Positions 57,001 to 64,000 of a DNA stretch of 64,000 nt are shown one piece after another. A program made the position numbers and the translations under genes. Under the pieces are notes generated by a model, which worked only from the letters and a program-made list of their open reading frames with translations, was not told where the DNA came from and searched no databases. The number at the start of each line of letters is the position of its first letter. The first letter of the stretch is position 1. The stretch is from Schistosoma haematobium (Eukaryota > Platyhelminthes > Trematoda > Strigeidida > Schistosomatidae): NCBI RefSeq assembly GCF_000699445.3, contig NC_067198.1, forward strand, positions 7,040,801 to 7,104,800, in the 5' to 3' direction.

Positions 57001-59127
57001 AGCATCGCTCGACGGTTGTCCAAAAATTATACTCTCACCGAATTATATATTCGGATTTGAACTATATTTTTGCATGTGTGAGCTAATGAGAGTAGTCAAC
57101 TGTTTAAGAGTGACTATAAAACAAAACGATGATTGAGGCTTGTCGTTAGTACTCGCCAATGATTCCACATAACATCGAACTCATTACCTATGAATCTTAA
57201 GATTAATCACTGAATTAAAATTTAATAAACCACATTGTCAATCTCATTCATTTCTCTAATTCTGTAAATTCATTCAATTTATCATTCCCATAAGCTACAA
57301 TCTATTCAACTAAATCAATGTTTCTGAAAAAGTACATTCATTACATCCGAAAACGAATACTTTCTTACTGTAGAATATTTTTGTAATAAACTGAACAGGT
57401 TGAAAAGCTAACATCGAATTCTATCCATAGAATCATTTCAGGGCTATATATAATCGTTTGTTTATTACACATAAAAATTAACCAGTGTAGTATGTAATTT
57501 AACAAGTACGTAATGTTACTATTTATTACTACATTTTGTTTGTGACCTTGTATATCAATTTGTTTATATGTAGGATACCTTTTTCGGTGTGTCGTTGTGA
57601 TTACTGTTGAAATCTACACAAGTAACAACACAGTTTTTTTAAACGGGAGATGTACATTATAATAAGCAAATGATTTACATATATAGATGTGCATTGATAA
57701 TATTCGAGTGAATTAGTGTATTAAACAGATTTCTACAGATACAACACAAATCACTAATTAATACGATTATTTATTTCTCATCTGTACGTTGTCTTGCTGA
57801 GTGACAAGTGTATCTGATGAAAACAGTTAGCTTGACAATAGAAAAAATTAATAGACAGTAGGAATAGAATCTTTACATCTGTTCATGAGATTTACACACA
57901 GGAAAATATTAATGATTATCCCAAGATTTCATATTTGGTGCTAGATCTGAAAGTCTTAGATGTTAAATGTACTTGTACTCATGCGTTTAGTTTCTTGTTG
58001 CTAAATGTCAGTTCCTTTCTACAAAAGATAACATGGATAACATTTTTCTAACTCATATTACCTCAATGACCATTCGATTATCTGATTGGCTGTTGTAATT
58101 TTTAGTTTGCTTATTTTATGGATGTTAATTATATGAACAGAGTTGCTCCATTTCAGTTCTTATGTTCATAATATAAGGCTATTCTGAAAGTCTCGTATTC
58201 TCTTTCTGTTCAAGGTTTAAAAGAGGAAGGTTTCTATGGGCTAGAATGTAGGAATCTATGTTTAAGTTCAGAAATGATCAATATTCTGTCTGTTTCCCCC
58301 TACGCATGATAGTTGTTGACTAATCATCAAATGTGAATAAAATCAATATATAAATGAGTATGTTCCCGATCATTTTGATTTATCTGGGAGTTAAATAAAA
58401 GTGCAACACCAGTCTTTGTTTGGTTTTTATTACGCAACGTTTGATTCGAAGTCTCACTCTCAAAAACAAGCCAGTTAAAATAACTGCGGAGAAAACAAAA
58501 GAAATTCAATGACACTAACTCTAAATCCTTAATCCTAATTACAAACGCTCTATAGCCGAATAGATGAAAATTTATGTCACTTTCTTTTCGAATACCAAGC
58601 AAAATAACTGGCAGAATACGTCAAAAGTTTGAATAATCATGCAAAATTTGTTGATGTTTCGTGATAATACTATTGTTATTTCCACCAACAATTTATTTAA
58701 CAGGACTGTTTTCTAAATCGCTAATAACCTGCTTAAACCAACCGACGTTATTTAAAGAATCATTGTTGTATCGCATTTGAAATCTTACACTATCAACTTC
58801 TAGTTTCGATTAACAGATTGTCCGAATCTCACGCTTATGTTATATCTGATTATTGTCGGTTGCTTTTTTCTTCAATTTAAGTACATACTACACGTTCATC
58901 TAGTCGTCGGCTCACCTTTTTTCTAACACTCTCCTAGCACATAAAGTATTTTTTGGGCTAAACTAAAACCTTACAAAGGCTGAGCGTTACACTGTAGCTC
59001 GCTACTAAACTACTACTACTAAGAATGAAAAAAATGTTTCCTGTTCTCTGTATAGTGATCATACATTTTGAGAATGTAGATAAATATCATATGGTTATAA
59101 TAAGAGTTAACAACATGGAAAACTTAC
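57001..59127. other. Unclassified AT-rich DNA
   Basis: No gene supported. A weak R3 relative may lie at 58505-58575 (CTCTAAATCCTTAATCC). If the candidate exon at 59128-59507 is real, its next exon should lie here on the minus strand, but I could not identify it. Confidence 0.4.
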
Positions 59128-59507
59128 TGTCGTTTATGTAAGAAAAAACTAGCAATCTGTAATGCGATTACTCCAACAATTAAAATGATTACACCAAGCC
59201 ATAATAAAACACATGTTAACTTTTTATTCATTAACCACTGAAAATCTTGTAATTTCATCTCATCTGAATGTGTGCCAATCGATTCTCTTGGTACATTTGA
59301 CAGTCTATAAGTATTATTAGACGATGGTAATATATCATCATTGAACTTTTCAACTAAGTCCTTTGTGCCAAGATGAAATTTATAAAAATATGGACAATTT
59401 CCGTAATTTTTAATTGTATGTGGTGGTTGTAATTGAATTTCTGGAATATATTTTGCTAACTGTGAGCAAAATGTACGTAAACGTTCATAAGGTGTTCTTA
59501 TGGACAT
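59128..59507 (-). CDS. Candidate host exon, membrane-anchored protein of unknown function
   Basis: 127-codon frame from ATG 59507, with an in-frame TAG just upstream. Composition is more protein-like than other frames here: a basic N-terminus (RTPYERLRTFCSQLAK), a proline- and tyrosine-containing middle, and a single strong hydrophobic segment at residues 98-122 (CVLLWLGVIILIVGVIALQIASFFL) near the C-terminus, suggesting a tail-anchored or type II membrane protein. The frame ends HKRQ-TAA, but GTAAGT, a perfect splice donor, starts at 59127 inside CAG-TAA, so this may be an exon that continues on the minus strand. I do not recognise the family. A chance open frame is possible. Confidence 0.45.
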
Positions 59508-60309
59508 GATTATTTCGTTTGTATGCTAAGTAGGGAACTGATAACACAAAAGATAATTTGAATTGGCTTGTTTAAATATTGTGAATTTCACCGGAAAAAT
59601 TTCTACAATTGATTGATCCACTATTTAAGCTTGTTTTATTATTCAAGCTACCATAGGTAGAAATGACAAAGAAGAAATACATCAGATACTTAATGTATAA
59701 ATGTTTAAGTGAATGAATAAATAATCTTTAAAATGAACAAAAAGGAAACATGTAAATTTAGGTTTCTATCCAAAACTCTTTTTCTTAATTCCTTAATTTA
59801 GCACACAATATATGTGCAGATTTGCAAATTAATAATGTGATTGATTAACCGTTAGTTGATTCGAAATTATTTAGCAACCAATCAAATCTATTCTTCACAG
59901 TTTGAACAAGGATTATTTTTTAGAGAAAACGAACAAATCATGTTAGTAGTATATGTGTTTAAAATGTTGGAAGATCGAGCTGTAGTGAAACTATCTGATA
60001 TTGTTAAGCCGACCACAATCACACTCATGAGTTTTAAATTTTAATGTGAAATGAGGAATGTCACTTCAGTCTGTATTCACCCTATAACTATCTTGGTAGA
60101 AGATATCTTCATTTAGAGACCCATTCCTTTAAACCAGTAAGAAAACGTCTGTTGCTTCAGCATACAGTGAATGTGAGATTGTGTAAAAGCAGATTCACGC
60201 AATATGCTTACTCCTTCTGATATATGGGACGAGCCAATAAGCATGGAGAAAAATACTTTCGAATTCATTTTGCAAGACCAAAGAATGAATGACTATCATG
60301 GGTTTCATG
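59508..60309. other. Unclassified AT-rich DNA
   Basis: No gene supported; possible promoter region of the minus-strand candidate exon. Confidence 0.4.
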
Positions 60310-60580
60310 TAAAATGACTCAGTAGATAACGAGTTGGGTGTTTAAAGCGAAAGATACCAGTTTTGAACTTCAGTGAAAATATCAGGACTTGGATAAAGTC
60401 ACATCCAACTGACGAGTCGTGTTCAGAACGAAACGCGTATCTTGGATTCCACTGAAGGCCACTATTCATTATTACTGAAAACTTATTACTAATTGGCAAC
60501 ATTGAGACGGTTCACTTAGTACATATGACAGCTCATATTGATCAAATTCAGTCCTTAATATCACCAACAATAAAATACCA
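60310..60580 (+). mobile_element. SINE family B, near full length
   Basis: tRNA-like head (CTCAGTAGATAACGAGTTGG; box B eroded to CAGTTTTGAACTTC), hammerhead at 60403-60447, CCACTGAAGGCCACTATTCAT, and the family tail (CATATTGATCAAATTCAGTCC). Confidence 0.75.
60403..60447 (+). ncRNA. Hammerhead ribozyme, core intact, stem II weakened (family B)
   Basis: ATCCAA pairs perfectly with TTGGAT (stem I); CTGACGA and GAAA are intact; the cleavage triplet is ATC. Stem II (GTCG with GAAC) has lost pairs, so activity may be reduced. Confidence 0.65.
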
Positions 60581-60594
60581 ACAGTTATAACCAT

Positions 60595-61067
60595 CCTTAT
60601 ACCTCTAACAGCACTCAAGATCACTAAATTCATGATCAATCTCCTTCTTCAATACCTGTTATTTATCCTACGTTGACTTTCAACTCTAGAATTCCTCTTT
60701 TGACTTCTTCAAATATCACCATGGCCAACGATTCCAGTGCGCGAAATATTGTCCCAAGTTTACTGAAACCTCTCTCCAGACTACACGTTGGTGCCTTCAA
60801 CGTACGTACCCTATGTCAAATCGGTCAGCGATTCTCCTTGGCTAAGACCCTACAATTTCATACCATTGATGTATGCTGTGTCTCCGAAACAGGCATACAG
60901 GATCCTAGTGTGGTCTTTCACTTAACCTCATCTCGCCAAAATGGGGAGCCGACGAGATACACCCTTCGTTCATCTGGCGATCAGATGGCTAGTTCGAATG
61001 AACTGACGGGTGTAGGCATAGCATTAAATACGAGGGCAGAACAAGCACTGATTGACTGGAGGTAATC
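60595..61067 (+). pseudogene. 5' end of a non-LTR element: endonuclease start
   Basis: Frame 60673-61065 contains LHVGAFNVRTLCQIGQRFSL, IDVCCVSETGIQDPSVV (the catalytic Glu of SET is present), the NGEPTRYTLRSSGD segment, and GVGIALNTRAEQALIDW before a TAA. This is the N-terminal half of an apurinic-type endonuclease. It stops at 61067 and unrelated DNA follows. The true start is uncertain: MTFNSR at 60673 or MANDSS at 60721. Confidence 0.7.
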
Positions 61068-61352
61068 AAGAGTTTCTCCAGGTCGTTTTAGAAATCACAT
61101 AGTCATCCGTTCAGTCAAACTTCACATTCTTGACTTTTTCTTCACATGCTGAGATCATCTGACAAACTAATTAAAGACATCTGAGTAATAGTAACTCATC
61201 CATGGGCCCGCATTGGGTGGGGTTTCATGGTCACCACGATTATGCTTGAACGCTGGATTGAATGTATGTCATTTAAGTCAGCTCGTGATGCATGGAATAA
61301 AACTAATTTATAACAGGTCGTTAAGTATCGACAGATACTTTAGTTATTCCAC

Positions 61353-61532
<180 letters not shown>

Positions 61533-61974
61533 GGTGTTATCACTGTGAGCTGTTAGTCTGAGAACTAACAGTTACCCATTATTCTTTGATTCTGTGTTAT
61601 CTGTGAGGTCATATTAAAATGTGCTTGCACCAAGAATGTGAGGTTCTGTGTTCAGTCCTTGATGATGCATTGTGATTTTTCCCTACTACTGGTTTCCATA
61701 GTAAGACAAAGTAGCTTTCCTGTCCTTCCTACTTTTTAATATTTTTCTAACTAAAGTTTCTCCCTAATGTAAAACACAGATTCACTTTGTCGTTAAAAAT
61801 AATTTTTATTTAAATGACAAGTGAAACTGAGAGTAACCTGAATTACTTTTAAAACTAGATATACGTAAAAGTTAGTTAGAGGGGGTTTTCAGAGTCCGAT
61901 AGAATTTGCTGGTTGCTTTTATTTGGGATATCATAAAATGTTAGTAAGCGCTACATAAGTATTTCGCTGTAGTA

Positions 61975-62110
61975 TGATATTCCTCAGCAGTGTGCACGCA
62001 TGATCCAGCTAGGGGTTGAACCCACTACTTTCAGGCCTATCAACAAGAGACCGACTTTCGGTTCACCAAGTTGGCATGTAATAGAGCTCACTGTCAGACC
62101 GGAAGTCCTT
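61975..62110 (-). mobile_element. SINE family A, 5' part
   Basis: Minus strand: box A-like (AACTTGGTGAACCGAAAGTC), box-B-like GTGGGTTCAACCCC, then CACTGCTGAGGAATATC with GAAA nearby. Truncated inside the ribozyme, whose stem II is lost. Confidence 0.5.
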
Positions 62111-62114
62111 GTGT

Positions 62115-62285
62115 ACAACCGTGGATAGGTTACATTGCTAGAGAGTTCCATAATAACTCAAAACAGCTGTTCAATGTCCTCTATTTTTCAATGATACTCA
62201 AACTGAGATCGGTCTGTGCTCAGCACAACCTACATATGTGAAAATCGGTCTAACTTCAACTTAATTCATCAGTTTGTGATTGTGA
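62115..62285 (+). mobile_element. SINE family A, 3' part
   Basis: AGAGTTCCATAATAACTC, AAACAGCTGTTCAATGTCC and TTTTTCAATGATACTCAAAC are the decayed hammerhead and 3' end, in inverted orientation to the neighbour on its left. Confidence 0.45.
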
Positions 62286-63730
62286 CCGACCAGTGGACTT
62301 TCGAAATAGGAATCGTTTGCACAAAATATATTGTTCTGTTTTTTTTTTTCAAATTTTTACAAGATTAAATTACAGTTACTAATCGAATAATTTAGTCAAA
62401 ATTCATTGCAGTCGCATCAGTGTGTATCTGTTTTTATTTCATTATGAAAATGTTGAATAATCTGTTTGGTCTATTCTTCCTTATCTTCATCAGTTTAATC
62501 ATTTTATATTCATTTTTAATTTTGCGAATATCTTCCTTTCTATCGATTTTTCATTTACGTTTATGTGTGTGTACGTATGTAAATAGTGTTATCGAAAAGT
62601 GTAAAATGGGTTGAATCGAAGCACTTTAATATATGTAAAAAAATCTGTTCTTCAAGGTTATTTTAATGGGAAAGGGGGTTGTTATACGTTTTTAGAAATA
62701 TCCAATTAGTAGTATATTTTCAGATTATGATGTAAAAATCTTGTGTATTTTTGATTATCAAATGTTTTTATGTAATAAATTCCAAAGTGAAGCAATAATA
62801 GTTTCAGGATCATTTTAAAGAATACATGCTAGATAGTACTGTATAAACACAGGAAATCATGAGCATGAACCGTAGAGACGTCTTAAATGTTATTAATTTA
62901 GCTGTTTGGTGATTATTGATGTTCAGTGATCCTCCATATTTGAAACCCTTGAATATTCCTTCATAAAATCCTCAGAATATAGGCAAATCTCGATAATAAT
63001 TTAATCAATCAGCACTTCTTAGAAATTCCCATGAGAATTCTAGAAAACAATGGATCATGTATTTATTATCTTGATTACCAACAACCGAATTTATAACAAC
63101 TTTAGTAAGTTTCTCATAAGCGTTTACTGTCTCGTAGTCGAATATAATTCTATCCTACCTTCAAAGCAATGCTTCTTCCATATTTCTATCCTTCTTTGCC
63201 CGGGTTCAAAAATAGAAGATTTCTGGGGACTAGGAAGTGATTAAGAAGTCGGTGTTGAGGCTTTCATTACAATAAGTATCATTTCAACTGATTTCAGTTT
63301 ATCAGGAATATTGGATCTTAAATGGTTCACCTTAGTTAACTGATCAGTATCGATATATGCAAATGAGCACTTGGAAATATGGTTTGAATTAACACGTGTA
63401 TTTACCAAGCATATCAATGAGCCAGAAGTGATGTAGTAAAATCTGATGACCTTGGGATATTTCAAAATCTTTCGGATATTGATTTACATGATATCCGTTG
63501 ATAAAAGCAGATTTGTGTATAGGGAATCGGACAAAAAATTGTTTGATTGTTAACACTTATTCAAGTATAATATACAACCTCAGTAGTACAAATAAGGTGA
63601 GAGGTTATCCACCGGTTTTTACTTATTAAAAAGAATCAGCATCCCAACTAAAGTTATTTACGCAACTTCTAAAGGTATATCATTTATTTTAAGAATGTTT
63701 TCGTCATAAACTTATGTAAATACGTGCAAA
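62286..63730. other. Unclassified AT-rich DNA
   Basis: No gene or repeat supported. Confidence 0.45.
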
Positions 63731-63850
63731 GAATCATTAAAATGTAAGCCGTATTGAATATGTGTTTTGTCTTCTTGTGGGACTCAACAATAATACTTGG
63801 CCAGAAATGTCAGGCCTTACGGAAAACATGATACTACTGAGCTACTAACT
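63731..63850 (-). mobile_element. Possible decayed ribozyme SINE
   Basis: Minus strand begins GTAGCTCAGTAGTATCATG (tRNA-like box A) and later has TTGTTGAGTCCCACAAGAAGAC. Family assignment uncertain (A or C). Confidence 0.3.
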
Positions 63851-63949
63851 TTTGAAATAGAATAGTTTAGACGTTTAGCTGCAGGCAATTTATAATGTAT
63901 AAATAAGTTAATATATTTGTAATATCCCAATGAGTAGAAAAACTAGATT

Positions 63950-63992
63950 TTCTGACGTTTCGTGATTCAGTGTATGCCACTTCCTCAGAGAA
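63950..63992 (-). ncRNA. PLE-type hammerhead ribozyme
   Basis: Minus strand order: TTCT, CTGAGGA, AGTGGCATACACTGAATCAC, GAAA, CGTC, AGAA. Stem I TTCT/AGAA, stem II closed by GTG/CAC, and a nearly absent stem III (ACGU). Hammerheads with a minimal stem III and an AGTGGC...TCACGAAACGTC layout are known from the terminal repeats of Penelope-like elements. The window probably ends inside such a terminal repeat on the minus strand. Confidence 0.75.
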
Positions 63993-64000
63993 TAAATAAC

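Overview
The window reads as an AT-rich animal nuclear genome segment from a blood fluke (genus Schistosoma, species not resolvable by eye). This rests on several tRNA-derived SINE families carrying hammerhead ribozymes (the Sm-alpha type), an RTE-type non-LTR element with GTAA-repeat tails, a CR1-like element with an AAT-repeat tail, a Penelope-like element (PLE) and a schistosome-type zinc-knuckle gag. Host coding content is very low. The only host gene I can name is an intronless histone H2B (15274-15642, minus) with a TATA box, CCAAT boxes and a canonical histone 3' stem-loop. One further candidate host exon lies at 59128-59507 (minus). Nearly everything else is mobile-element debris, microsatellite or unclassified AT-rich DNA.

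Layout. 0-6.4 kb: unclassified sequence, a 3' fragment of a non-LTR element, two dispersed repeats that recur at 17-18 kb, a TA microsatellite and an LTR-like end. 6.4-9.0 kb: a 5'-truncated RTE copy interrupted by a 1.77-kb LTR element that encodes only gag plus a short downstream frame and has no pol. A 5.87-kb block (8001-13868) containing most of this element, a probable solo LTR and another RTE fragment recurs almost unchanged at 19918-25762, in direct orientation. The H2B gene sits between the two copies. 25.9-31 kb: a non-LTR C-terminal fragment, a decayed ribozyme SINE, and a nearly full-length RTE element on the minus strand whose 3' tail runs into an exceptional ~650-bp GC-rich microsatellite. 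31-38.4 kb: several SINEs, a probable solo LTR, and two intact hammerhead ribozymes in inverted orientation. 38.6-41.7 kb: a CR1-like element on the minus strand with endonuclease motifs kept but reverse-transcriptase (RT) catalytic residues lost. 44.5-47 kb: a decayed PLE into which an internally deleted, ~440-bp relative of that CR1 element has inserted, next to a ~100-bp-arm hairpin. 48.7-53 kb: dense SINE territory including a near-perfect 664-bp palindrome. 53-64 kb: mostly unclassified DNA with scattered SINEs, an endonuclease fragment, a 178-bp TATC microsatellite and, at the right edge, a PLE-type hammerhead ribozyme.

The unifying theme is self-cleaving RNA. I read three distinct tRNA-promoter SINE families here (called A, B and C), each with its own hammerhead core and stem sequences, plus a PLE-type hammerhead. 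The other candidate worth following is the gag-only LTR element, which looks like a non-autonomous retrotransposon that would depend on another element's polymerase.
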